64,000 nucleotides of DNA from Luteibacter aegosomaticola (GTDB taxonomy: Bacteria; Pseudomonadota; Gammaproteobacteria; Xanthomonadales; Rhodanobacteraceae): NCBI RefSeq assembly GCF_023078475.1, contig NZ_CP095741.1, positions 372,001 through 436,000 on the forward strand. The letters run 5' to 3'. The notes beneath the pieces were generated by a model. It made no database searches and had not been told where the DNA came from. It worked only from the letters and a program-made list of their open reading frames with translations. Shown here one piece after another: positions 27,401 through 34,930 of this stretch. Made by a program: the position numbers and the translations under genes. How positions within the stretch are numbered: position 1 is the stretch's first letter; every line of letters starts with the position of its first letter.

Positions 27401-27576
27401 GCCATGGTGCCGGCGCGGAGTTGCGCGTGCCGCTCGGCATCGCGATCTGTGGTGGCCTGGTGGTGTCGCAGCTGCTTACGCTGTACACCACCCCCGTGGT
27501 GTATCTGGCCTTCGACCGGTTCGCGAAGCGCGAGCCGGGCGTGCTTGAGCTGGCAGAGGTCTCGTCGACGCGGTGA
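24487..27576 (+). CDS. RND efflux permease, MdtB/MdtC type
   Basis: Inner-membrane RND pump of 1029 aa. It starts MMISTPFIRRRIGTLLLAVGCLLIGAVAYRLLPVAPLPQVDFPTI, the MdtB/C opening, and has the TM4 relay motif VGFVVDDAIVVIENIVRHME and the TM10 lysine region LIGIVKKNAIMMIDFAIERER. MdtB and MdtC normally act together as a heterotrimer, but only one permease is encoded here, so it probably works as a homotrimer or with a partner encoded elsewhere. No outer-membrane factor gene follows. Confidence 0.94.
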   Translation: MMISTPFIRRRIGTLLLAVGCLLIGAVAYRLLPVAPLPQVDFPTIEVSADLPGASAETMASSVATPLERSLSDVPGVTEMTSSSSLGRTQLVLQFDLGKNIDAAAQDVQTAINAAGGLLPKDLPNPPTYHKVNPADFTIMSIALTSPTLTLTELDKAMEERLATQVSQMKGVGLVDYHGQQRPAVRIRADPDKLVALGLSLDDLRTVVATQTVDAPKGSLDGPHQTITLKSTDQLLDPAAYRDLVIAWRNGAPIRVSDVGTVVEASEDVRSAAWLQGERAIIMDIHKQPGYNVVDTIAAINARLPALAAALPPSVHVRVVGDRTQTIGASVADVQYTLLATIVLVVAVIAMFLRNVWATVIPAATIPLSLVTSFAIMYVLGYSLDNLSLMGLTIAVGFVVDDAIVVIENIVRHMELGRKPLMAAVEGTREVAFTIVSMTVSLIAVFIPILFMGGIVGRLFREFAVTISATILISGVMSLTVTPMLCAWLVRPDHEKPHGKVYLALERSFNAVNDLYARTLGWALGHRRVVLMSLVGTVALTVGLFVQIPKGFFPQVDAGLIVGTAQASSSVSYEAMSQRIQQVGAIVRRNPNVDNVYFWIGPNPTLSQGRMMINLKPLSERNDSAPVVLDQLKEATASVQGIKLKMQVRQDIQIGGRSSAAQYQYTLQSTDVAALAKVSTDLMAEFRRMPQLRDLDSDQQPASKTATVDIHRDTASRLGVSVQAIDDVLYDAFGQRQIATMFTQNNQYHVVMEVPPNFQLDTAALSHLYVRASSGDLVPLNVVASVVDGVAPITVNHQGLFPSITLSFNLSAGVSLSDAVTAIHAATQRIGMPPSVTGAFAGTAQAFQDSLASQPWLILAAVVVIYIVLGVLYESAIHPLTIISTLPSAGLGALLALEAFGQDLSVMGLVGILLLIGIVKKNAIMMIDFAIERERHGATPLDAIREACELRFRPILMTTMAALLGAVPLALGHGAGAELRVPLGIAICGGLVVSQLLTLYTTPVVYLAFDRFAKREPGVLELAEVSSTR

Positions 27577-27594
27577 CGTAGCGACGAAGGGGAA

Positions 27595-29091
27595 TCATGC
27601 GGTGGCCTCGCGCAGCGCGGCGGGGCGCCGCAGCATCACCGCGACGAGCAAGGCGGCGGCGAACGTGATGGCGGCCAGTAGCCAAAGCAACTGGTGAAGC
27701 GCCGTGCCGTGTGCGAATTGCAGCGTCGCTGCGGGCACGATGGCCGCGGCGGCCGGAAGATTCCCTGCGGAGACCATCGAGGCCACGTGCATCGCCTCGT
27801 CCGGTGTGCCGGGCAGGTAGCGTGCTGTGAACGCACTCAGCAACGAAGTGACCAGTGCGAGCGCGATACCTTCGCCAGCCACGCGCGTGGTGCCGAAGAT
27901 ACCCGCGGCCATCCCTGCGCGTTCGACCGGGACGACGCTCACGGAGAGGTCATCCATGAGTCCCCACGGCAAGCCAGTACCGATGCCGATGAAGAGCATA
28001 GGCGCTACCAACGAGGTAGCCGGGCCATCGATCACCTTGGCAAGCCACGCCAGGCCTGCAGCGGCGACGAGCAGCCCACCAGCGCACAGCGTGCCGCTCT
28101 CCCAGTGTCGCGCGAGATAACCAGCGATCACGGGCACCACCATCATCGGTGCGGTCAGCGCCAGCATCAGCAGCGCCGCGTGCGCTTCGGGCATGCCTTG
28201 CGTGCCGACGAGATGCAACGGCATCAACACAAGCAGGACCACGTAGCCGTAGCAGGTGGCGAGCGGCAGCACCTGCACGCCGACAAAGCGGCCATAGCGG
28301 AAGAGGGAAAGATCCAGCAACGGCGCTTCCGCGCGGTGTTCCGTCTTCACGAACAGGGCGAAGGCGGCGATCGAGGCCACTAGTGAAGTGAGCGTCGGTA
28401 CGGCCATCCACCCAGCTTGCCCGGCCTGCATCAAGCCCATGGTGAGCAAGGCGATCGCAGCGGTAAACGTCGCGGAGCCCGCCCAATCCATGCGGCCATG
28501 CCGCGGCCCGTGGGTTTCAGGTAGCGCACGCAGCGCGAACCACCAGGCCGCCGTACCCAGCAACACGCCGGAGGCGAAGACCGCACGCCAGCCGAGCCAG
28601 GCGATCAGGTTGCCTGCCAGCAACGGGCCCAGCGCCAGGCCGATGCCGAACGTCGTCCCCAGCAAACTGAAAGCACGTGTCCGCGCATGCCCCTCGAAGA
28701 GCTGGGCCAGAGAGGCGGAACCACCGGCAAGCGCGGCAGCCGCCGCCGCACCCTGTGCAGCCCGCAGGACATCGAGCAGTACGACGCTGGGCGCAAGGCT
28801 CACGCCCAGCGAAGCCAGCGCGAAGCCGCCGGCGCCGCCCAGGAACAAGCGACGCCGGCCATGCCGATCCGCGAGCGCACCGGCAGTCAGAAGCAGGCCG
28901 CCGAAGGCGAGCATGAAGGCATTCGTCACCCAGTTCAGGGCCGAGGCGCTGCCACCCAGCGTGCGGGCGATGGCGGGCACGGCGAGGGCGCCGGCAGAGA
29001 AGCTGAGGGGAAGGGCGAGGGCGGCGAGGCACACGGCGAGCAGGGCGCGCGCGGCTGCGCCACGCGGCGCTGGGGCTGCGTGAATAGGCAT
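27595..29091 (-). CDS. MFS multidrug transporter, DHA2 (EmrB/QacA) type
   Basis: Proton antiporter of 498 aa with about 14 membrane segments, as in the DHA2 family. Motif A is present as GALADRHGRRRLFLGG and motif C as the segment TTFGIGLALGPLLAGN; the N-terminal segment ALPLSFSAGALAVPAIARTLGGSASALNWVTNAFML is characteristic. It is divergent from a LysR gene whose product probably controls it. Substrate unknown. No EmrA-type adaptor gene adjoins it. Confidence 0.9.
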   Translation of the reverse strand: MPIHAAPAPRGAAARALLAVCLAALALPLSFSAGALAVPAIARTLGGSASALNWVTNAFMLAFGGLLLTAGALADRHGRRRLFLGGAGGFALASLGVSLAPSVVLLDVLRAAQGAAAAAALAGGSASLAQLFEGHARTRAFSLLGTTFGIGLALGPLLAGNLIAWLGWRAVFASGVLLGTAAWWFALRALPETHGPRHGRMDWAGSATFTAAIALLTMGLMQAGQAGWMAVPTLTSLVASIAAFALFVKTEHRAEAPLLDLSLFRYGRFVGVQVLPLATCYGYVVLLVLMPLHLVGTQGMPEAHAALLMLALTAPMMVVPVIAGYLARHWESGTLCAGGLLVAAAGLAWLAKVIDGPATSLVAPMLFIGIGTGLPWGLMDDLSVSVVPVERAGMAAGIFGTTRVAGEGIALALVTSLLSAFTARYLPGTPDEAMHVASMVSAGNLPAAAAIVPAATLQFAHGTALHQLLWLLAAITFAAALLVAVMLRRPAALREATA

Positions 29092-29165
29092 CGGAGAGGT
29101 CCGTCGAAGGGATAATTCAGGCTATCCCGGCCGCAGTGATGGAAAAACCGGGCATTCCTCCGTAG

Positions 29166-29188
29166 ATTGAGGAGAAGAATTCCTCAAT
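29166..29188. promoter_or_regulatory. LysR-type operator between divergent MFS and lysR genes
   Basis: ATTGAGGA (29166-29173) and TCCTCAAT (29181-29188) form a perfect inverted repeat with a 7-base spacer, and the inner T and A fit the T-N11-A LysR rule. It ends eight bases before the lysR start, a usual place for autorepression, and about 75 bases upstream of the MFS gene. Confidence 0.65.
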
Positions 29189-29196
29189 GAGCCGGC

Positions 29197-30084
29197 ATGG
29201 ACCACGTCTCCGCCATCACCGTCTTCGTCCGCGCCGCCGAGGCACGCAGTTTCGTTGCCGCGGGCAATAGCCTGGGCATCTCCGCATCGGCCGTGGGCAA
29301 GCGCATCGCCGCGCTGGAGCAGAAGCTGGGCGTGCGCCTGCTTCATCGCACGACGCGCCGGGTCTCGGTCACCGACGAGGGGCGGCTGTTCCTCGAGCGC
29401 TGTCGACGGATCCTGGATGAGCTGCAGGATGCCGAAGACATGCTCTCGCGCACGCAGGAGGCGCCACGCGGCACGTTGCGCGTCGGCCTGCCGATCATCG
29501 GCTATCGATTCCTGCTGCCGGTGCTACCGCTGTTCCGCGAGCGCTACCCGGATATCGAGCTGGACCTGGACTTCAACGACCGCATCGTGGATATCGTCGA
29601 TAGCGGTCTGGATGTGGTGATCCGCAGCGGCATCCTTTCGGATTCCAGCCTTGTTTCGCGTCTGCTCGGGCCGTTTCGATTCACCCTGTGTGCTTCGCCC
29701 GCGTATCTCGCACGACACGGCGAACCGCTCGACCCGGACGCGCTGCGACACCATCACGCCCTGCGCTTTCGCTTTCCGACGACCAGCAAGCTGCAGCCGT
29801 GGCGGCTGCTCGGTATCGAGGGTGACGCAGGCGCGGAAGTGCCGACGGCACTCACCTGCAACAACATGGAAGCGCTGCGTGCGGCAACGCTGGGTGGCAT
29901 GGGCATCGCCTACATGCCGGATTTCCTCACCCACGAGAGCCTTGAGAAAGGCGAGCTCGTACCACTGCTCGAAGCCTGGCTCAGCCAGCCGAGCCAGTTC
30001 TCGGTGCTCTGGCCCTCGAGCCGGCAGCTGTCACCGAAGGTGCGGGTGTTCGTGGATTTCCTGTGCGAGCACTTGTTCCAGTGA
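29197..30084 (+). CDS. LysR-family transcriptional regulator
   Basis: Regulator of 295 aa with N-terminal winged helix (ITVFVRAAEARSFVAAGNSLGISASAVGKRIAALEQKLGVRLLHRTTRRVSVTDEG) and an effector domain (GTLRVGLPIIGYRFLLPVLPLF, DRIVDIVDSGLDVVIRSG, GGMGIAYMPDFL). It belongs to the CrgA/DsdC-like group in which sensing domains respond to diverse small molecules. It is divergent from the DHA2 pump and has an operator-like palindrome just before its ATG. Confidence 0.92.
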   Translation: MDHVSAITVFVRAAEARSFVAAGNSLGISASAVGKRIAALEQKLGVRLLHRTTRRVSVTDEGRLFLERCRRILDELQDAEDMLSRTQEAPRGTLRVGLPIIGYRFLLPVLPLFRERYPDIELDLDFNDRIVDIVDSGLDVVIRSGILSDSSLVSRLLGPFRFTLCASPAYLARHGEPLDPDALRHHHALRFRFPTTSKLQPWRLLGIEGDAGAEVPTALTCNNMEALRAATLGGMGIAYMPDFLTHESLEKGELVPLLEAWLSQPSQFSVLWPSSRQLSPKVRVFVDFLCEHLFQ

Positions 30085-30136
30085 CGCAGGACAGAGGGCT
30101 GCGGCTCGCCGGACGGCGCGCCGCAGCCGGGAACCA

Positions 30137-30535
30137 TCAATCGCGGAAATAACCCGTCGACTTGGTATCCACTTCCACCTTGATCAGCTTAAGCGAAGTT
30201 GAGCCCATGCCGCCGCCGGAGAAGGTCAGCTCGCCCTCGCCCTTGTAGCGGAACGCGGTGCGATAGTTGTCGCCACCGAAATGGAACGGGATGAAGGCCT
30301 TGCCGGTCTGGTAGGAGGTCTGGTCCGTCGGCGGGCCGATCAGGTCGATGACTTCCTTCTCGTACATGCCATCCTGCAGCTTGCTGAACTTGCTGCCCGG
30401 GGCCGGCGTACCAACGAACTCCACCTTGTCATCCGAGCTCTTGCCACCGGCGCCAGCGCCAGCGCTGAACGAAAGCGGGGCATAACCTGCGAGCAGGGCG
30501 AGCGCCGACATGGCGACGAGCGATTTGATTTTCAT
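30137..30535 (-). CDS. Secreted protein with a BamE/SmpA-like fold (function unknown)
   Basis: Exported protein of 132 aa. The signal peptide covers about residues 1-25 (MKIKSLVAMSALALLAGYAPLSFSAG) with no lipobox. A glycine-rich linker is followed by a small alpha/beta domain: SKLQDGMYEKEVIDLIGPPTDQ resembles the helix-loop of BamE/SmpA/OmlA domains (gxtkxeVxxllGxPt). Start at 30535 has a GAGAGG ribosome site. No partner genes adjoin it, so a role cannot be given. Confidence 0.75.
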   Translation of the reverse strand: MKIKSLVAMSALALLAGYAPLSFSAGAGAGGKSSDDKVEFVGTPAPGSKFSKLQDGMYEKEVIDLIGPPTDQTSYQTGKAFIPFHFGGDNYRTAFRYKGEGELTFSGGGMGSTSLKLIKVEVDTKSTGYFRD

Positions 30536-30818
30536 GAACGATGACCTCTCCATAAGTCTTGCTGCAATTCAGACGTGCGAACGCGGGAAAAGCGGCAGCT
30601 GGCGTCAGCACCGTATCTGCACTGGAAGACTTCCCCCTGTTACGGCATGCGAACCAGGCCCGGAGGGCGGCCGCATCCCGGACACGATGGTAAGAGGAAC
30701 GCGCCGGAAAAGGCAAAAATGCGGGAAATTGCGCCTGGCCCAGGGGGCATGGGGGTCGGAAATGAGACCTGTGCCGCACTTGGGCTAAAGTCGCCCCACG
30801 GTCACTCCAGGAGCTGCC

Positions 30819-31463
30819 ATGTCGAAGGTGCGCATCGCCGGGTTCAACGTTTCGATGGACGGCTACGCCGCCGGCCCGAACCAGAGCCTCGAAAATCCGT
30901 TGGGAGAGAACGGCCCGAGCATCTTCCAGTGGTTCTTCCCGACCCGTATGTTCCACGAAATGATCGGCAAGGACGATGGCGAGACGGGGCCGGATAACAA
31001 CTTCGCCTATCGCTCGATGGACGGCTTCGGCGCCTTCATCCTTGGCCGCAACATGTTCGGGCCCATCCGCGGCGAATGGCCGGATGACACATGGAAAGGC
31101 TGGTGGGGCGATAACCCGCCTTACCACGCACCCACCTTTATCCTCACCCACCACCCGCGTGAGTCCATCACGATGGAAGGCGGTACGGTCTTCCATTTCG
31201 TGACCGGCGGCATCGAGGAAGCGTTGCAGCGTGCGCGCGAAGCTGCGGGCAACAAGGACATCAAGATTGGCGGCGGTGTCTCCACGGCCAGGCAGTACAT
31301 CGAAGCCGGCCACGTGGACGAAATGCACCTGGCGATCGCGCCCGTTGTCATGGGGCAGGGCGAGGCGCTATTCGCTGGCCTCGACCTGCGTGCGATGGGC
31401 TACAAGACGATCGAACACGTACCGACAGCGCGCGCCACACACGTGGTGCTGGCGCGCGACTGA
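30819..31463 (+). CDS. Dihydrofolate-reductase-family protein (RibD C-terminal domain)
   Basis: Cytoplasmic protein of 214 aa with the DHFR-like fold of the RibD_C family: opening strand and active-site segment (FNVSMDGYAAGPNQSLENPLG), GAFILGRNMFGP, then the NADPH-binding stretch GGIEEALQRAREAAGNKDIKIGGG and IAPVVMGQGEALFAGLD. Members of this family are NADPH reductases of uncertain substrate, often annotated as deaminase/reductase. CAGGAG precedes the ATG. It stands alone. Confidence 0.88.
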   Translation: MSKVRIAGFNVSMDGYAAGPNQSLENPLGENGPSIFQWFFPTRMFHEMIGKDDGETGPDNNFAYRSMDGFGAFILGRNMFGPIRGEWPDDTWKGWWGDNPPYHAPTFILTHHPRESITMEGGTVFHFVTGGIEEALQRAREAAGNKDIKIGGGVSTARQYIEAGHVDEMHLAIAPVVMGQGEALFAGLDLRAMGYKTIEHVPTARATHVVLARD

Positions 31464-31475
31464 CGGCGCCCGATA

Positions 31476-31976
31476 TCAATCCAGAGTTTCGAGCAACGTA
31501 TCCAGCTGTTCGAACTGCTCGGGCAGGCCCTCGGCGGAGCCAGCGATAGCTTCGTCGCGCGCCGCGGTCGTCGGATAGAGCTCGTGCAGCGTGATCTGCG
31601 TCTTGCCGCCGTGCTCCTCGAACGTCACGGTGGTGAGAGCGCCGTCGGGGCTTTCTTCATTCGACCAGGCGATGCGCTTGTTCGGTGTCACTTCTTTGTA
31701 CGTGCCAAAGAAGGCCATCGGTTGCTCGAAATCCGGGTGGCGGAACACGAGACGATACGTACCCCCGGTACGGATATCCATCTCGCACGACTCGAGCGAC
31801 ATGCCTACCGACTTCGGTACCCACCAGCTCGCGAACAAGTCGGGCGTGCTCCAGGCTTTGAATACGATATGCACCGGGGCATCGAACGTCCGCGTCACGA
31901 CCAGCTCGCGGTCGGATCGGGCTTCCACCACGGTGCGGGATTTGGCGGCGGTGCTACCTTCGTTGCTTGCGCTCAT
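31476..31976 (-). CDS. SRPBCC (AHSA1-like) domain protein
   Basis: Protein of 166 aa with the helix-grip fold of the AHSA1/START-like family (RELVVTRTFDAPVHIVFKAWSTPDLFASWWVPKSVG, GGTYRLVFRHPD, TTVTFEEHGGKTQITL). In bacteria such genes are regularly coupled to an ArsR repressor, as here: the start lies inside the arsR gene (23-base overlap) behind a GAGGAGAAGG site. The protein probably binds a small hydrophobic ligand (family inference). Confidence 0.9.
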   Translation of the reverse strand: MSASNEGSTAAKSRTVVEARSDRELVVTRTFDAPVHIVFKAWSTPDLFASWWVPKSVGMSLESCEMDIRTGGTYRLVFRHPDFEQPMAFFGTYKEVTPNKRIAWSNEESPDGALTTVTFEEHGGKTQITLHELYPTTAARDEAIAGSAEGLPEQFEQLDTLLETLD

Positions 31977-32316
31977 CGACCTTCTCCTCGCGTTTCAGGT
32001 GCTCGACGAGCTGGTCCAGCGCGTCGAAGCGGGCACTCCAAAGCTTGCGGTGCTGTTCGATCCAGGCCGCTTCTTCTTCCAGGAGGCGCGCCCCGAGCTT
32101 GCAGGTACGGGTGCGCCCGACTTTTTCCGTAACGACTAGCCCCGCCTGTTCCAGGACGCTCACGTGCTTCTTCATGCCCGTGAGGGACATATGGAACCGC
32201 TGGGCCAGATCGGTAATCGAGGCGTGGGATTCCCCTAGCTGTTCCAGGACGCCACGTCGGGTGACATCGGAGAGCGCGGCGAACGTGGCATCGAGGCGAG
32301 CTTGATACTGAACCAT
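31954..32316 (-). CDS. ArsR-family winged-helix repressor
   Basis: Small regulator of 120 aa. The winged helix is RLDATFAALSDVTRRGVLEQLGESHASITDLAQRFHMSLTGMKKHVSVLEQAGLVVTEKVGRTRTCKLG. The metal-binding ELCVCDL motif of ArsR/SmtB sensors is missing, so this is the non-metal type that accompanies SRPBCC genes. Start at 32316 is chosen from homology; the longer open frame upstream is a shadow of the MetF-like gene. A 12-bp palindrome overlaps the start codon. Confidence 0.9.
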   Translation of the reverse strand: MVQYQARLDATFAALSDVTRRGVLEQLGESHASITDLAQRFHMSLTGMKKHVSVLEQAGLVVTEKVGRTRTCKLGARLLEEEAAWIEQHRKLWSARFDALDQLVEHLKREEKVDERKQRR

Positions 32317-32322
32317 ATGGTT
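32311..32322. promoter_or_regulatory. Palindrome over the arsR start codon
   Basis: AACCATATGGTT is a perfect 12-bp palindrome that contains the arsR ATG. It is a plausible autoregulatory operator, blocking transcription or initiation of the arsR-SRPBCC pair. Confidence 0.45.
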
Positions 32323-32360
32323 CACTGTATGCCGTCTGGCAGAGCCTTGCAAGGGGGAGT

Positions 32361-33212
32361 TCAGTGCTGCGAAAGGCCGTGATGCGACCGGTATTCTGAA
32401 ATCCATTTCACCGATTGCTCGACCCCGCCGAACGGGAAGAAATGCAGGCGCACGTCGCCGTGCCCGGCGGTAAGGCCGGCGGCCAGCCGATCGACAAAGT
32501 GTTCCGGCCCGGCCGTGCCGAGCAGCTTGCCCAGTGAAATGCCGTACTTGGACCACATGGACGCGCAGGCACCCACGCCGCACATGGCGGCATATCGCGC
32601 CAGCACCGCGATGCCGGCCGGACCTGGCACCCCGAGTCGCACCGGGTAGTTGATGCCACGCTCGCGCAGCGTCGCCAGCCAGGCCAGGGCGATATCCGCG
32701 TCGAACGTGAACTGGGTGACGATCAAGGGCGCCATGCCGCGACGGGCGATGCTCTGGCACTTCTGTTCGAGTACCTCCCAGCGATGGTCCACATCCATCA
32801 CGGGATGGTCGTCAGGGTGGCCGCCTACGCCCAGGACCTTGATGCCTGCGCGTTCGTACAAGCCCGACTCAATCAGCGAGGCGCTATCCGGGAAGGGTCC
32901 TTTGGGCGTTGCCGGGTCGCCTGCAATGACGAAGCAGTGCTCGACGCCTGCTTCGGTCACGGCGCGGTGGATAAACGACTCAAGCTCGGCCTGCGAGGTG
33001 ATGCGGCGCGCGGCAAGGTGAGGCATGGGCGTGAAACCCAGCGCGCGCACGGCCCGGGCGGCAGCCAGCCGCGCCTCGTCATCTTCGTTCGGCAGGTACG
33101 GAATCGAAATGATCGAACCCGGGGCGATGCGTGACGCCGCCTTGGCCAGCGCAGGTATCGCCTTGGCGCTGACCTCCAGCGAATAGCCGTCCATCAGATG
33201 ATTCATATTCAT
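32361..33212 (-). CDS. MetF-like methylenetetrahydrofolate reductase homologue
   Basis: Protein of 283 aa with the TIM-barrel flavoprotein fold of 5,10-methylenetetrahydrofolate reductase (E. coli MetF 296 aa). Matching segments are the N-terminal GYSLEVSAK with the conserved Glu, PMPHLAARRITSQAELE, HCFVIAGDPATPKGP, KVLGVGGHPDDHPVMD and PLIVTQFTFDADIALAWL. Overall similarity to MetF is low, so it is a divergent subfamily and need not make methyl-folate. Starts at 33212 or 33206 are equally possible. It is divergent from the MsuE-MesX-MesD operon and shares a regulatory region with it, which suggests a role in supplying or handling one-carbon units for methionine. Confidence 0.82.
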   Translation of the reverse strand: MNMNHLMDGYSLEVSAKAIPALAKAASRIAPGSIISIPYLPNEDDEARLAAARAVRALGFTPMPHLAARRITSQAELESFIHRAVTEAGVEHCFVIAGDPATPKGPFPDSASLIESGLYERAGIKVLGVGGHPDDHPVMDVDHRWEVLEQKCQSIARRGMAPLIVTQFTFDADIALAWLATLRERGINYPVRLGVPGPAGIAVLARYAAMCGVGACASMWSKYGISLGKLLGTAGPEHFVDRLAAGLTAGHGDVRLHFFPFGGVEQSVKWISEYRSHHGLSQH

Positions 33213-33219
33213 GGATCGG

Positions 33220-33242
33220 TGAAATATAACCATTTTATTTCA
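33220..33242. promoter_or_regulatory. MetR-like operator in the divergent metF-like/mes promoter
   Basis: TGAAATA (33220-33226) and TATTTCA (33236-33242) form a perfect inverted repeat with a 9-base spacer, containing the TGAA...TTCA ends of MetR sites. It lies 62 bases upstream of the flavin reductase gene and directly upstream of the metF-like gene. A metR gene is found at 42012. Confidence 0.6.
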
Positions 33243-33303
33243 TGGATTCCCGTCGCTAGGATCGAAGATCACTACCGTTCGAACACCTGGAACGACTGGA
33301 AAC

Positions 33304-33885
33304 ATGACACGTCCTTTCCGCGTGGTCGCCGTCTCTGGCGGCCTGCAACGTCCCTCGCGGGCCGCCACGCTCGCTGCGCATCTCTCGGATCTTATCGCCG
33401 AAGAAGTGCCGTGCGACCAACACCTGGTCGAACTGGGCCTCCTTGCCCCGGACCTGGCAGGCGCGATCTGGCGCAACCAGCTTCCCGAGACCGTGGAGCG
33501 GGAACTCGCCGCCGTCGAACACGCCGACATCCTGGTGGTGGCCACGCCTGTCTATCGCGGCTCATACACGGGCCTGTTCAAGCACTTCTTCGATTTCGTG
33601 GATCAGGACGCGCTGGTCGATAAGCCCGTCTTGCTCGCCGCGACCGGGGGCAGCGAGCGCCACGCGCTGATGATCGATCACCAGTTGAGGCCGCTCTTCA
33701 GCTTCTTCCAGGCGCGCACCTTGCCCTTGGGCGTTTACGCGACCGAGACGGACTACCTCGATCACCGGTTGCAAAACGAAGCATTGATCCAACGAGCAAA
33801 GCTGGCTATCGAGCGCGCATTGCCGCTGCTTCATTTGACTCGCGGTACCGCACGTAACGCCGCTGCTGGCATAGCAGCCGCCTGA
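33304..33885 (+). CDS. NAD(P)H-dependent FMN reductase, MsuE-like
   Basis: Flavodoxin-fold reductase of 193 aa (VVAVSGGLQRPSRAATLAAHL at the N-terminus; ADILVVATPVYRGSYTGLFKHFFDFVD at the flavin site). It resembles MsuE/SsuE, which supply reduced FMN to oxygenases. It is the first gene of the operon with MesX and MesD; MesD-type methionine synthases are found in aerobes and reduced flavin may be needed by the MesX/MesD reaction (inference). Confidence 0.9.
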   Translation: MTRPFRVVAVSGGLQRPSRAATLAAHLSDLIAEEVPCDQHLVELGLLAPDLAGAIWRNQLPETVERELAAVEHADILVVATPVYRGSYTGLFKHFFDFVDQDALVDKPVLLAATGGSERHALMIDHQLRPLFSFFQARTLPLGVYATETDYLDHRLQNEALIQRAKLAIERALPLLHLTRGTARNAAAGIAAA

Positions 33886-33917
33886 CTTGATTGAACAACC
33901 TACAGCGCCAGGCCACC

Positions 33918-34901
33918 ATGAACACAGAGTTTGCCTTCAACATCAAAAGCACGTGTTTCGACGAGCACTACCACCCGTCGGATGCCACGCGTGCGACGAC
34001 CAACTTTGCCAATCTCGCCCGTGGGGAAAGCCGCGAGGAGAACCTGCGCAATACGTTGCGGATGATCGACAACCGCTTCAATAGCCTTGCCCATTGGGAT
34101 AACCCGACTCAGGACCGTTATTCGGTGGCGCTCGAGATCATCTCCGTGGAGATGACCATCGACCCAGAGGACCAGCACGGTGCGTTTCCCCTGATCGAAA
34201 TCCTGAAAACCGCCGTCATCGACAGGAAGACCGGCCAGCGCATTGAAGGCATGGTGGGGAACAACTTCTCATCGTACGTGCGCGACTACGACTTCAGCGT
34301 GCTGTTGCCCGAGTACAACCAGGATCGGGCCACGTTCGCCACCCCCGACGACTTCGGTGACCTGCACGGCAAGCTGTTCAAGCATTTCCTGAACTCCCGT
34401 GCGTACAAGGAAAGCTTCCAGAAGCCGCCGGTGATCTGCATCAGCGCCTCGAGCAGCAAGACCTATCACCGGACGGGCTTGCAGCATCCGATCCTGGGTG
34501 CGGAATACGTGCAGAACGAACTCTCATCGACCGACCAGTATTTCGACAAGATGGGCCTGCATGTGCGTTTCTTCATGCCACCCAACGGTGTTGCGCCGCT
34601 AGCCTTCTACTTCGTCGGTGACCTGCTTGGCGATTACACCAACCTCGAGCTGATCAGCCTCATCAGCACGATGGAAACGTTCCAGAAGATTTATCGCCCG
34701 GAAATCTACAACGCGAATTCCGCGGCGGGGCCTTCGTATCAGCCGAGCCTGAAGCACCAGGACTATTCCCTGACCAAGATCGTCTACGACCGTGAGGAGC
34801 GTAGCCAGCTTGCCGTCAAGCAGGGCCGGTTTACGGAAGAGCATTTCATCAAGCCTTACAAGCACATCCTTGAGCAATGGGCTGCCGAGTGCGCTCTTTG
34901 A
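33918..34901 (+). CDS. mesX: DUF1852 protein MesX, partner of methionine synthase MesD
   Basis: Protein of 327 aa of family DUF1852 (MNTEFAFNIKSTCFDEHYHPSDATRATTNFANLARGESREENLRNTLRMID at the start, PVICISASSSKTYHRTGLQHPILGAEY and SLKHQDYSLTKIVYDREERSQLAVKQGRF later). In Acinetobacter and others this protein is required by the folate-independent methionine synthase MesD and was named MesX; its chemistry is not settled. Start at ATG 33918 is preferred to a TTG frame extension at 33891. It precedes the mesD gene by 29 bases. Confidence 0.92.
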   Translation: MNTEFAFNIKSTCFDEHYHPSDATRATTNFANLARGESREENLRNTLRMIDNRFNSLAHWDNPTQDRYSVALEIISVEMTIDPEDQHGAFPLIEILKTAVIDRKTGQRIEGMVGNNFSSYVRDYDFSVLLPEYNQDRATFATPDDFGDLHGKLFKHFLNSRAYKESFQKPPVICISASSSKTYHRTGLQHPILGAEYVQNELSSTDQYFDKMGLHVRFFMPPNGVAPLAFYFVGDLLGDYTNLELISLISTMETFQKIYRPEIYNANSAAGPSYQPSLKHQDYSLTKIVYDREERSQLAVKQGRFTEEHFIKPYKHILEQWAAECAL

Positions 34902-34930
34902 TCCACGAAAACCCTAAAAAAAGACCTTTC

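Noticed and set aside
32317..32760. N-terminal extension of the ArsR frame
   Set aside because: Runs antisense-like within the MetF-like gene region and encodes Arg-rich sequence; the HTH protein starts at 32316.
33891..33917. TTG-initiated extension of mesX
   Set aside because: No ribosome site and not family-like; ATG 33918 gives the conserved DUF1852 N-terminus.
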